From Bacillota bacterium (GTDB lineage: Bacteria > Bacillota > Clostridia > Acetivibrionales > DSM-1351): DNA of 8,180 nucleotides. The notes beneath the pieces were generated by a model that was not told where the DNA came from, did not search any database, and was given only the letters and a program-made list of their open reading frames with translations. The position numbers and the translations under genes were made by a program. Below, in pieces: positions 1 to 6,291 of this stretch. The DNA lies in contig JAEZIV010000104.1 in the NCBI GenBank assembly GCA_023436515.1, positions 1 through 8,180 on the forward strand, in the 5' to 3' direction. The first letter of the stretch is position 1; the number at the start of each line of letters is the position of its first letter.

Positions 1-732
1 ATGTGATATTCCCTTTATTTCATGTCTTTCTATCAGGTCCAGAACTGTCTTAACATATATTCTGGTTGGCTTAAGCAATTCCTCACCTAAGGTGCAGCCA
101 AGCTTTTCGATAAATTCAGATATGTTCTTCTCAGTGGGATTTATTAGCTTGCGCACTAGAGAGAAACCATTACTGTGAATTCCAGATGAAGGCAAGCCAA
201 TGAGCTTGTCGCCGGCTTTAATATTCTTTCCGTCGATTATCTTATTTCTGTCTACAATTCCTACTGTAAAGCCTGCCAGATCATATTCATCCACGGGATA
301 AAAGCCAGGCATTTCAGCTGTTTCTCCACCTATTAATGAACAACCCGACATTACACAGCCCTCTGCTACTCCCTTTACAATCTCGGCTACCTTTTCTGGA
401 TAATTTTTACCTACAGCAACATAATCCAGGAAAAACAGAGGTTCTGCACCACTGCAAACTATGTCGTTAACACACATTGCTACACAATCAATGCCCACGG
501 TATCATGCTTGTTCATAAGGAAAGCCATCTTCAGCTTTGTTCCAACCCCATCAGTTCCCGATACCAGAACAGGCTGCTCATACTTTGCCTTATCAAGGCT
601 GAACAAGCCTCCAAAGCCTCCCAGCTCAGTCAGAACCTCCGGCCTGAAGGTACGCTTTACGTGATTCTTCATTAATCTAACTGCTTCGTATCCTGCTTCA
701 ACATCAACACCTGCATCTCTGTAAGTGGCCAT
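1..732 (-). CDS. purM: Phosphoribosylformylglycinamidine cyclo-ligase (AIR synthetase), 3' end cut off by the window edge
   Basis: PurM closes the imidazole ring in purine synthesis: FGAM plus ATP gives aminoimidazole ribonucleotide, in the cytoplasm. The 244 visible codons match the family throughout: [12 protein letters not shown] at residues 3-14, the ATP-binding DGVGTK at 61-66, a conserved [18 protein letters not shown] stretch near 87-104, [11 protein letters not shown] at 135-145 and [14 protein letters not shown] at 182-195. The last codons read GISH, the start of the conserved HITGGG segment, so roughly the final 100 residues of a protein of about 340 lie outside the window. I start it at ATG 732 because GGAGG at 742-738 sits 5 nt upstream; an in-frame ATG at 744 would add four residues but has only a poorly placed GGCGGG next to it. 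It follows purF after 75 bp, presumably in the same operon. Confidence 0.96.
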   Translation of the reverse strand, partial: MATYRDAGVDVEAGYEAVRLMKNHVKRTFRPEVLTELGGFGGLFSLDKAKYEQPVLVSGTDGVGTKLKMAFLMNKHDTVGIDCVAMCVNDIVCSGAEPLFFLDYVAVGKNYPEKVAEIVKGVAEGCVMSGCSLIGGETAEMPGFYPVDEYDLAGFTVGIVDRNKIIDGKNIKAGDKLIGLPSSGIHSNGFSLVRKLINPTEKNISEFIEKLGCTLGEELLKPTRIYVKTVLDLIERHEIKGISH

Positions 733-747
733 TTCATCCTCCATCCC

Positions 748-764
748 GCCGCATAGCAGCGAAA
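748..764. repeat. Small hairpin element before purM, nearly repeated before nifV-alpha
   Basis: On the minus strand GCTGC-TAT-GCGGC forms a 5-bp stem (one G-U pair) that ends 5 nt before the purM Shine-Dalgarno. The 17-nt plus-strand string at 748-764 matches the minus strand of 7112-7128 with one mismatch. Its function is unknown; it may affect ribosome access or be a coincidence. Confidence 0.35.
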
Positions 765-780
765 GCTTTACAAATAATAT

Positions 781-800
781 TTTAGTATTCCTTTAGTATT
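781..800. repeat. Short tandem repeat in the purF-purM gap
   Basis: TTTAGTATT occurs at 781-789 and again at 792-800, separated by CC (period 11). It lies just downstream of the purF stop codon in the 75-bp spacer before purM. No function is evident; at this length in AT-rich DNA it may be chance. Confidence 0.4.
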
Positions 801-807
801 AAAATTG

Positions 808-2271
808 CTATTGTCCACAGCTGAACTTATCTCCTTCAGCAGGCACCTCTATGGGATAGTCCCCGGTCAGGCAGGCTGAACAGAAACCACATTTAGAGCC
901 AACGGGTGTCTGCAAAAGCCCTTCCAGGCTTAAATACCCCAGAGAATCTGCACAGATCATTCCTCTTATTTCATCAACAGAGAGCTTGTCTGCAACAAGC
1001 TCCTTTCTGGAGGATATGTCTATGCCAAAATAGCAGGGAAACTTAAGAGGTGGTGAGCTGACTCTCATATGTACCTCTTTTGCTCCTGCCTTTTTCAGTA
1101 TTTTAACTATTCGTCTGGTGGTTGTTCCTCTTACTATTGAATCATCTATGATTACTACTCTTTTTCCTTCAATTGTTTTCTTGATAGCGTTATGCTTTAT
1201 TCTAACAGCAACCTCTCTCATCCCCTGACTGGGCTGTATAAAAGTTCTCCCAACATATCTGTTTTTAACTATTCCCTCACCGTAAGGGATTCCGGTCTGT
1301 TTTGAGAAGCCTATTGCTGCTGATATACCCGAATCGGGAACACCTATTACAACGTCGGCCTCAACAGGGTGCTCAATTGCAAGCCGTTTTCCAGCCTCAT
1401 ACCTTGACTGCTGGACACTTGCTCCGTCTATAACACTGTCAGGTCTCGCAAAATAAACAAACTCAAATATGCAAAGCTTTGTAGCCTTATTATCAATTAC
1501 CTTAATTGACCTGATTTCGTTATTTTCAATTGTGACTATTTCACCGGGCTCAATGTCTCTGATAAACTCGGCGTTCACGGCATCCAAGGCACAGGATTCC
1601 GAGGCTATTACATAGGATGAGGAGGTTTTTCCGATACATAAGGGTCTTATACCATAAGGATCTCTTACTGCCAGCATTTTGTTAGCAGTCATCAGTATAA
1701 GGCCATATGAGCCATTTACATCCTTCATCATTTTTCCAACAGCCTCTTCAATTGTCTCAGAGGTAATGCTGTGCTTGGTAACAAGATTGACCAGAACTTC
1801 AGTATCGTTTGTAGTTTGGAATATAGTTCCGCTATCTTCCATCTGTTCTCTGAGCAGCGAAGCATTAACTATATTACCGTTATGGGCAAGGGCTATCTGC
1901 CCGTTTCTGGATCTTACAACTATGGGCTGTGCATTCTCACGCCGACTTGCACCTGTGGTGGAATACCTTACATGTCCTACTGCCATTGTGCCATGGAGAT
2001 GTGATAGCAGTACCTTGTCAAATATTTCAGGCACCAATCCCATATCCTTATGAAAAACGATGGTTTCTTTGTCACTTACAGCTATGCCGGCACTTTCCTG
2101 CCCTCTATGCTGAAGTGAGTAAAGCCCGTAATAAGTCAATTCTGCGACATCTACATCACCGTTATCGGTGGAATATACTCCGAATACTCCGCACTCCTCG
2201 TGCATTTTGTCCAACCTGTCGTCAAAGCAGTCAAGACTTTCACATTGCAAGCATTGCCCTAATTCACACAT
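808..2271 (-). CDS. purF: Amidophosphoribosyltransferase, iron-sulphur type
   Basis: PurF makes the first committed step of purine synthesis: PRPP plus glutamine gives phosphoribosylamine. The 487-residue protein has an N-terminal glutaminase domain and a C-terminal phosphoribosyltransferase domain. The catalytic cysteine is C27 in EECGVFG, exposed in the family by removal of the propeptide. Glutaminase motifs include LQHRGQESAGI (53-63) and HNGNIVNA (130-137). The PRPP loop VVIIDDSIVRGTT is at 372-384. C267, C413, C464 and C467 fit the four [4Fe-4S] ligands known from the Bacillus subtilis enzyme. The start at ATG 2271 is supported by GGAG with a 6-nt spacer. The 26-residue propeptide is longer than the 11 residues of B. 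subtilis and carries four cysteines (C2, C7, C10, C15). The gene starts 23 bp after purE, so the two are almost certainly cotranscribed. Confidence 0.97.
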   Translation of the reverse strand: MCELGQCLQCESLDCFDDRLDKMHEECGVFGVYSTDNGDVDVAELTYYGLYSLQHRGQESAGIAVSDKETIVFHKDMGLVPEIFDKVLLSHLHGTMAVGHVRYSTTGASRRENAQPIVVRSRNGQIALAHNGNIVNASLLREQMEDSGTIFQTTNDTEVLVNLVTKHSITSETIEEAVGKMMKDVNGSYGLILMTANKMLAVRDPYGIRPLCIGKTSSSYVIASESCALDAVNAEFIRDIEPGEIVTIENNEIRSIKVIDNKATKLCIFEFVYFARPDSVIDGASVQQSRYEAGKRLAIEHPVEADVVIGVPDSGISAAIGFSKQTGIPYGEGIVKNRYVGRTFIQPSQGMREVAVRIKHNAIKKTIEGKRVVIIDDSIVRGTTTRRIVKILKKAGAKEVHMRVSSPPLKFPCYFGIDISSRKELVADKLSVDEIRGMICADSLGYLSLEGLLQTPVGSKCGFCSACLTGDYPIEVPAEGDKFSCGQ

Positions 2272-2294
2272 GAGCTACTCCTTTATGATTATGG

Positions 2295-2807
2295 TTATAT
2301 TTCCTCAAGTTTCTTTTGAAGTTCCAGGTTTTTCTTTTCAACCTTATCGGCCAATGACTTTTTATAGTCCACCATCTTTTCACGAAGACCTGTATATGCA
2401 ACTGACAAAATCTGTACAGCTAGAAGCGCAGCATTTTCAGCACCATCAACAGCAACAGTGGCTACTGGAATTCCTGCAGGCATCTGAACTATGGAAAGCA
2501 GTGAATCAAGACCGTCAAGGGTGGAGGATTTTATTGGTACTCCTATTACCGGAACTGGTGTATAGGCTGCCAATACACCGGGTAGATGTGCTGCTTTGCC
2601 CGCTGCTGCAATAATAACATCAATACCATTTGCTTCTGCGCTCTTTGCATACGCAGATGCCTTATCCGGTGTTCTGTGTGCCGAGCAAACCATTACCTCG
2701 CACTGAACCTCGAACTCCTTCAGAAGCTTTATACAACTCTTCATTACAGAAAGGTCGGAATCACTTCCCATGATAACTGCAACTTTTGCATCCTTTGAAA
2801 TACACAT
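2295..2807 (-). CDS. purE: N5-carboxyaminoimidazole ribonucleotide mutase
   Basis: PurE moves the carboxyl group of N5-CAIR to give CAIR, working with PurK in the class I pathway; purK is not in this window. The 170 residues contain the family signatures [10 protein letters not shown] (9-18), the SAHRTP loop (42-47) with the catalytic His44, [11 protein letters not shown] (67-77) and the later [22 protein letters not shown] region (109-130). A lysine/glutamate-rich helix ends the protein. I choose ATG 2807 because GGAGG at 2817-2813 sits 5 nt before it. The in-frame ATG at 2819 would add MEAS but has no Shine-Dalgarno, and the ribosome site would then lie inside the coding sequence. It is the first gene after the promoter at 2930-2959 and leads the purE-purF-purM operon. 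Confidence 0.97.
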   Translation of the reverse strand: MCISKDAKVAVIMGSDSDLSVMKSCIKLLKEFEVQCEVMVCSAHRTPDKASAYAKSAEANGIDVIIAAAGKAAHLPGVLAAYTPVPVIGVPIKSSTLDGLDSLLSIVQMPAGIPVATVAVDGAENAALLAVQILSVAYTGLREKMVDYKKSLADKVEKKNLELQKKLEEI

Positions 2808-2812
2808 ACTGG

Positions 2813-2817
2813 CCTCC
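2813..2817 (-). promoter_or_regulatory. Ribosome binding site deciding the purE start
   Basis: GGAGG read on the minus strand, with a 5-nt spacer to ATG 2807. It overlaps the upstream in-frame ATG at 2819-2817, which argues against that ATG being the start. Confidence 0.85.
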
Positions 2818-2821
2818 ATCT

Positions 2822-2853
2822 GCGTGAAATTTACGCTGGGTGATATTCACGCT
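2822..2853 (-). promoter_or_regulatory. Direct-repeat and hairpin element in the purE leader
   Basis: On the plus strand GTGAAATTTACGCT (2824-2837) and GTGATATTCACGCT (2840-2853) match at 12 of 14 bases with a period of 16. Each unit is partly palindromic (GTGA-TAT-TCAC in the second). Across both copies GCGTGAA (2822-2828) pairs with TTCACGC (2846-2852), giving a possible 7-bp RNA stem with a 17-nt loop, 4 nt upstream of the purE Shine-Dalgarno. This could be a paired protein operator or an RNA hairpin. I do not recognise a known riboswitch in it. Confidence 0.5.
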
Positions 2854-2929
2854 TATATTAAATTTTATATTATGAAATTTGTGAACATTTTTTTTGTTTT
2901 TTTAAAAATTATTCGATTTTTACACATTA

Positions 2930-2959
2930 ATATTATCAAACATTAAAGAGCATTGTCAA
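2930..2959 (-). promoter_or_regulatory. Vegetative-type promoter of the purEFM operon
   Basis: A perfect -35 box TTGACA (2959-2954) is followed by 18 nt and the -10 box TAATAT (2935-2930) on the minus strand. Shifting by one base gives ATAATA at 17-nt spacing. Transcription would start near 2923, leaving an AT-rich leader of about 115 nt before purE. The -35 box lies only 2 nt downstream of the U-tract of the preceding terminator. Confidence 0.75.
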
Positions 2960-2961
2960 TT

Positions 2962-2994
2962 AAAAAAGCGAACAATTTTTAATTGATCGCCTTT
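2962..2994 (-). terminator. Rho-independent terminator after the AEC permease gene
   Basis: On the minus strand a 14-base arm (2994-2981) pairs with 2977-2964 around an AAA loop. The stem has one T-T mismatch and one G-U pair, and six U residues follow (2967-2962). It begins 41 nt after the permease stop codon. The 2964-2977 arm, read on the plus strand as AAAAGCGAACAATT, also resembles the PurR operator, so the element may double as an operator. Confidence 0.8.
2964..2976 (+). promoter_or_regulatory. Possible PurR operator (PurBox-like)
   Basis: AAAAGCGAACAAT matches the Gram-positive PurBox AWWWCCGAACWWT at every position except the first C, here G. The opposite arm (AAAGGCGATCAATT on the minus strand, 2994-2981) is a poorer inverted copy. 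It sits directly upstream of the purE -35 box, a sensible place for PurR control. The same bases form the terminator stem, so the match could be incidental; purR itself is not in the window. Confidence 0.4.
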
Positions 2995-3035
2995 AATATT
3001 CGGAGTGGTTTAATTTTTATTTTCTTGAGGTAAAA

Positions 3036-4019
3036 CTAAATAAGAGTCAACAGAAATACTATGAATGGGAGAGTAAATATTGATAGAATTGTTGAAATAA
3101 ATATTCCCTCTGTTGCAGCATTATAGTCTGAATCATACTCCAGAGCCAGTGCGGAAACTATTGTTGACGCCGGCATAGCCAGCTGCAGAGAGACTATTCT
3201 TTTCACAAACACATCAAAATAGTTCCCTGTAGCCTTAAAAAACAAAATGGCTGTGACAGGTATTAATATTAGCTTAAATAGAGAATAAACCAAGTACCTC
3301 GCTCTGAGAATCAGATCCTTGAGCCCATTTATTTTCACAGTTGACAGGATCAGTCCTATGAACAGCATGGATAAATATATTGTTATATGACCGAGATTAT
3401 AAAAGGTAGAATAGAAGATATCCCAAAGAGACTGATAAATCGGGTTATTCTCAAAATCAAAGGCACCCTTTAGAGTAATAATGGTTATGCCGCCCAAGAA
3501 GGCTAGAGTGTTGGGATTGATAAGGTGAGATAGCTTCTGTTTTGAGCTTCCTGTATTGTGCCTGTTGAAAAGATATATACCCAAAGTCCATAGTATGGCG
3601 TCATTTGCTATGTTGTAGAATATTGCATATACTATACCCTCATCACCATACATAGCCTTTAGTAAAGGATATGCCATGAATATCACATTTCCGAACATTG
3701 ACTGTGCAATGTATATGTTCCTGGTCTTGTCACGAATAGACATTAATTTGCAGGGAGCCAGGGAAATAAATCCTCCGAGTAAAATAAAAACTACCCCCAG
3801 AAGGAATATCATAAAACCATTCTTGAGAGTTTCACCGGTAAAGGAGTAGTTACCCATGGTTGAAAATATAAGTAAGGGCATGGTTATTTTTAAGATCAAA
3901 GGAGATATATATTTGTGAGTATTTTCGGGCAGTAATTTTCCTTTTCCTGCCGCAAAGCCGGTTAATCCCAGCAGTGTTAAGATTATAATTTGCTTTACAA
4001 TGATTTCTACTTCGTCCAT
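3036..4019 (-). CDS. AEC (auxin efflux carrier) family permease, substrate unknown
   Basis: This is an integral membrane transporter of the AEC family, whose bacterial members move organic anions such as malate and malonate; the substrate here cannot be told. The 327 residues have many hydrophobic segments, beginning with IIVKQIIILTLLGLTGFAAGK near residue 6. ISPLILKITMPLLIFSTM is typical of the first repeat, and FGNVIFMAYPL resembles the conserved GN-x-G-F-x-x-x-P-L motif of the family. The end, QLAMPASTIVSALA followed by TILSIFTLPF, matches the family C terminus. The start at ATG 4019 is preceded by GGAG with a 7-nt spacer and gives a normal family length. The frame stays open to ATG 4166, but that stretch has no ribosome site and contains an inverted repeat and a likely promoter. 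The gene appears to be its own transcription unit. Confidence 0.85.
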   Translation of the reverse strand: MDEVEIIVKQIIILTLLGLTGFAAGKGKLLPENTHKYISPLILKITMPLLIFSTMGNYSFTGETLKNGFMIFLLGVVFILLGGFISLAPCKLMSIRDKTRNIYIAQSMFGNVIFMAYPLLKAMYGDEGIVYAIFYNIANDAILWTLGIYLFNRHNTGSSKQKLSHLINPNTLAFLGGITIITLKGAFDFENNPIYQSLWDIFYSTFYNLGHITIYLSMLFIGLILSTVKINGLKDLILRARYLVYSLFKLILIPVTAILFFKATGNYFDVFVKRIVSLQLAMPASTIVSALALEYDSDYNAATEGIFISTILSIFTLPFIVFLLTLI

Positions 4020-4026
4020 TAACCTT

Positions 4027-4030
4027 CTCC
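4027..4030 (-). promoter_or_regulatory. Ribosome binding site deciding the permease start
   Basis: GGAG at 4030-4027, within the longer run GGAGAAGG, has a 7-nt spacer to ATG 4019. The alternative in-frame ATG at 4166 has no comparable site. Confidence 0.7.
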
Positions 4031-4062
4031 ATCCGGGTATTCGTAGTTTACTTACTTGCTTG

Positions 4063-4091
4063 GTTATATCTGCAGCTTCAGTCAATAGCAA
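4063..4091 (-). promoter_or_regulatory. Possible promoter of the AEC permease gene
   Basis: TTGCTA (4091-4086), 17 nt, then TATAAC (4068-4063) on the minus strand gives 4/6 and 5/6 matches to the standard boxes at ideal spacing. Transcription would start near 4056, about 37 nt before ATG 4019. It agrees with the shorter permease and with the inverted repeat just upstream. Confidence 0.45.
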
Positions 4092-4111
4092 CCGGACCAA
4101 AACCCAAGCCA

Positions 4112-4143
4112 TTATAAAAGCGACCCCTAAGCCGCTTTTATAA
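4112..4143. terminator. Perfect 11-bp inverted repeat, probably a bidirectional terminator
   Basis: TTATAAAAGCG (4112-4122) and CGCTTTTATAA (4133-4143) are exact reverse complements around a 10-nt loop; on the minus strand a G-U pair adds a twelfth pair. The A-rich upstream arm, short GC core and TTTT run suit a modest intrinsic terminator in either direction. It lies 15 nt beyond the end of the frameshifted small gene and upstream of the proposed permease promoter, so it may end the upstream transcript. The U-tract is short, so this is a moderate call. Confidence 0.55.
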
Positions 4144-4158
4144 ATAATCTTAATATTT

Positions 4159-4373
4159 TTACCCATTAATGTCCATAGTAATTTTACTTGTTTTTGTTAA
4201 GCTAATCCCGCAGGCCGGACAGTCTTTATCGTCATTGGATAGCTTTTCTCTACAAGCAACTCCAAAAGTCTTCTTATTTCAGTGATTTCCTCGTAGGTTT
4301 TTGAGCTATCGATGGCTGCTCTGATTATAAGGAAGGTTACTAATAAACCAATACCAAATAAACACAGGTACAT
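4159..4373 (-). pseudogene. Small membrane protein with C-terminal CPACG zinc knuckle, apparently frameshifted
   Basis: From ATG 4373 the frame encodes MYLCLFGIGLLVTFLIIRAA, a clear membrane helix, then a charged helical stretch (TYEEITEIRRLLELLVEK), then an unconvincing tail ending at 4197 (58 residues). In the -1 frame the same region reads KLSNDDKDCPACGISLTKT and continues to a stop at 4161-4159. The CPACG motif after an acidic linker looks like a real zinc-knuckle end. One extra A in the AAAA run at 4247-4244 would join the halves into a 71-residue protein. A strong GGAGAGGGG (4404-4396) sits 8 nt before another ATG at 4387, whose frame stops after 15 codons; it would also need one base to join. 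I see one or two single-base losses in homopolymers, so decay or sequence error is likely; programmed frameshifting is less likely. I do not recognise the family. Confidence 0.5.
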
Positions 4374-4395
4374 AAAAGCTCATCCATATTTCAAG

Positions 4396-4420
4396 CCCCT
4401 CTCCACAAGCATTAAGCTTG
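4396..4420 (-). promoter_or_regulatory. Hairpin and strong ribosome site ahead of the small frameshifted gene
   Basis: CAAGC and GCTTG (4420-4416 and 4410-4406 on the minus strand) form a perfect 5-bp stem around a 5-nt loop, immediately before GGAGAGGGG at 4404-4396. The ribosome site is best placed for ATG 4387, which supports a start there in the intact ancestor. Confidence 0.4.
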
Positions 4421-4448
4421 CTCAATAGATATAATTGCTTTCATATAA

Positions 4449-4457
4449 AGTATAGCA
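4449..4457 (-). promoter_or_regulatory. Possible extended -10 promoter in the gap after modC
   Basis: TGC-TATACT on the minus strand is an extended -10 element one base off TATAAT; no good -35 box is visible. It would start transcripts near 4443 for the small frameshifted gene. The rest of the gap from 4522 to 4458 is AT-rich, and I see no clear terminator for modC there. Confidence 0.35.
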
Positions 4458-4522
4458 TAAGGCTTACATACCAGTACTGATTTTTTTGATTTTATTTGAA
4501 TAACTGCATAAATATGTTTTAA

Positions 4523-5584
4523 CTATGCTAACAGCAATAGGTTTCCGGGGTCAAATACCAACCTTACAGGAGTATTCTTTCTATCTAGCTCGCTCCAAAC
4601 CTTCTTATCCACTTCCCACCTCAGCTTAGCTGCTGTCGGCTTCTGTCCGCAGCTAATGTTCTTTAGAAGAATAATATAGGAAAAAGGATTTTCGATCACC
4701 TTATCAACCTTGCACTCCATTGTATTGGGAGAAGGTTTGTCATCGGCAAGCTTAAGAGAGTGAGCTCTGATCCCCACATGGGTTAGATTTTCGGGCACAG
4801 GCTTCGACGAGTTCAATTCCATACCCCAGTCAATGGCATTTAATGAATTCTCACCTACTCTGACAGCCCGGGATATGTTTTTGCAGCCTGTCAACAATGC
4901 GGCCGATACAGTAGTAGGATTTGCAAACAAGTCATTTTTTTTGCTCAATGCCTCAACCCTTCCCTTATCCATTACTGCTATTGTATCTGAAAACCGATAA
5001 ACCTCGTTTCTATTGTGAGATACAAGCAATACTGGTCCCTTAAAGGTTGACAGAACACCCATTAACTCCTGTTCCAATAGCCATTTCAAATTGCTGTCCA
5101 GGGCCGAGAAGGGTTCATCAAGCATTATTACTTCGGGTTCCGATGCCAAAATCCGCGCCAACGCAACTCTTTGCTGCTGCCCCCCCGAAAGCTGGTGGGG
5201 TTTGCTTTTTTCCAGCCCCGTCAGATAGAACATGCTTATTTTCTCATGTACCTTAATCAATCTGTCCAGCCTACTCCCCTGAATTCCGGCGCCTATGTTT
5301 TCTTCAACTGTCATATTAGGAAAGAGTCCGTAATTCTGAAACAGATAACCTACCTTCCTCTGTTGGGGTGGCAGGTTTATTTTTTTGGAAGAATCAAACA
5401 AAACCCTTCCACCCAGCACAATCCTCCCCTCATCGGGAGTCTCAATTCCTGCAATGCACTTAAGGGTTATACTCTTACCGCAGCCCGATGCCCCAAGGAG
5501 CCCTAATATTTCATTTTCCGAATGAAAGCTGATCTCCAGCTTGAAATTACCAAGGTTTTTCTTTATATCTACCAAAAGTGACAT
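4523..5584 (-). CDS. modC: Molybdate ABC transporter ATP-binding protein
   Basis: ModC is the cytoplasmic ATPase that powers molybdate uptake through ModB. Numbered from ATG 5584 (353 residues), it shows Walker A GASGCGKS (31-38), the Q-loop glutamine Q83 in FQNYGLFP, the ABC signature LSGGQ (132-136), Walker B VIMLDEP with E157, the D-loop SALD and the switch histidine H190. The last 110 or so residues have the look of the TOBE/Mop-like regulatory domain found in ModC. The modB stop overlaps this start as TGATG, which suggests translational coupling; a GTG at 5587 is an alternative one codon earlier. GGGAG lies 9 nt before the ATG. Placement directly after modB and downstream of both nifV genes indicates molybdate rather than sulfate, but sequence alone cannot fully separate these. 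It is the last gene of the nif-mod cluster. Confidence 0.9.
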   Translation of the reverse strand: MSLLVDIKKNLGNFKLEISFHSENEILGLLGASGCGKSITLKCIAGIETPDEGRIVLGGRVLFDSSKKINLPPQQRKVGYLFQNYGLFPNMTVEENIGAGIQGSRLDRLIKVHEKISMFYLTGLEKSKPHQLSGGQQQRVALARILASEPEVIMLDEPFSALDSNLKWLLEQELMGVLSTFKGPVLLVSHNRNEVYRFSDTIAVMDKGRVEALSKKNDLFANPTTVSAALLTGCKNISRAVRVGENSLNAIDWGMELNSSKPVPENLTHVGIRAHSLKLADDKPSPNTMECKVDKVIENPFSYIILLKNISCGQKPTAAKLRWEVDKKVWSELDRKNTPVRLVFDPGNLLLLA

Positions 5585-6258
5585 CACAACTCACTCCCTT
5601 CAATATTCCTTACCTGCCTTCCATTCCAGAAATTCATCAGAATCATTGCTGCAAAGGACATAGAGCATACAACCGCAACCCAGGAGTAAGCAGTCTGAGT
5701 ATCACCTGACTGAACGGCAGAATATACTGCCACCGACATGGTCTGAGTTTTACCCGGTATGTTTCCGGCAAGCATCATAGTAGCACCAAATTCCCCCAGC
5801 GCTCTTGCAAAGGATAGGATGGTACCCGCTGCAAGACTCGGGACTATATTAGGCAGAACCAGCTTTATAAATATTTTTGCTTCTGACATTCCGAGAGTTC
5901 TGGCAGCATAAACAATATTCTTATCAAACTGTTCTATTGCTCCTCTTACAGTTCTGTACATTAAAGGGAATGAAACAACGGTAGAGGCTATGACAGCCCC
6001 TACCCATGTGAAAACCACATTTATATTAAAGAGCAGCAGAAATTTGCCTGCTACGCTGTTCCTCCCCAGTAGTACCAGCAGAAAAAAACCAACAACGGTG
6101 GGCGGCAATACCATGGGAAGTGTGAAAAAACCATCAACAATTCCCTTTACTCTTCTAAGCTTAACAACATAATTTGCAGCTGCAATTCCTGCAAGTACCG
6201 TTATAAGAGTTGCTGCAAAAGCAACCTTGAGCGAAATATACAATGGTGACATATCCAT
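5584..6258 (-). CDS. modB: Molybdate ABC transporter permease
   Basis: ModB forms the membrane channel for molybdate with ModC and a separate binding protein ModA, which is not in this window. The 224 residues are the usual length and have about five hydrophobic segments. LPMVLPPTVVGFFLL (47-61) is characteristic of ModB permeases. The cytoplasmic coupling loop runs about 117-133 (YAARTLGMSEAKIFIKL), followed by RALGEFGATMMLAGNIPGKT (142-161), another strong ModB/CysT-type signature. The start at ATG 6258 has an excellent site, GGAGG with a 7-nt spacer, within GGAGGTGAT. It begins 33 bp after nifV-alpha and its stop overlaps the start of modC, so the three genes should share a transcript. Confidence 0.93.
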   Translation of the reverse strand: MDMSPLYISLKVAFAATLITVLAGIAAANYVVKLRRVKGIVDGFFTLPMVLPPTVVGFFLLVLLGRNSVAGKFLLLFNINVVFTWVGAVIASTVVSFPLMYRTVRGAIEQFDKNIVYAARTLGMSEAKIFIKLVLPNIVPSLAAGTILSFARALGEFGATMMLAGNIPGKTQTMSVAVYSAVQSGDTQTAYSWVAVVCSMSFAAMILMNFWNGRQVRNIEGSEL

Positions 6259-6291
6259 GGAATCACCTCCCCGGTGTGAAATAAATAATTG

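Noticed and set aside
461..664. Open frame of 67 codons on the plus strand
   Set aside because: It lies antisense inside purM, with no ribosome site and no recognisable protein features.
1679..2614. Several overlapping plus-strand frames of 77-148 codons
   Set aside because: All are antisense to purF and purE, whose identity is certain; the predicted proteins look like reverse-strand shadows.
2820..2923. Purine riboswitch in the purE leader
   Set aside because: Purine riboswitches precede pur genes in some relatives, but I could not find the three-stem arrangement or its conserved loop sequences here.
3850..4032. A 60-codon minus-strand frame starting at ATG 4032
   Set aside because: It overlaps the start of the permease in another frame and has low-complexity basic sequence; the GGAG before it belongs to ATG 4019.
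4244..4247. Programmed -1 ribosomal frameshift in the small gene
   Set aside because: The site reads GAGAAAAGC, which is not a proper slippery heptamer, and no strong downstream structure is obvious; a lost base is simpler.
5047..5506. Plus-strand frames opposite modC
   Set aside because: They are antisense to strongly conserved ABC motifs and show no own signals.
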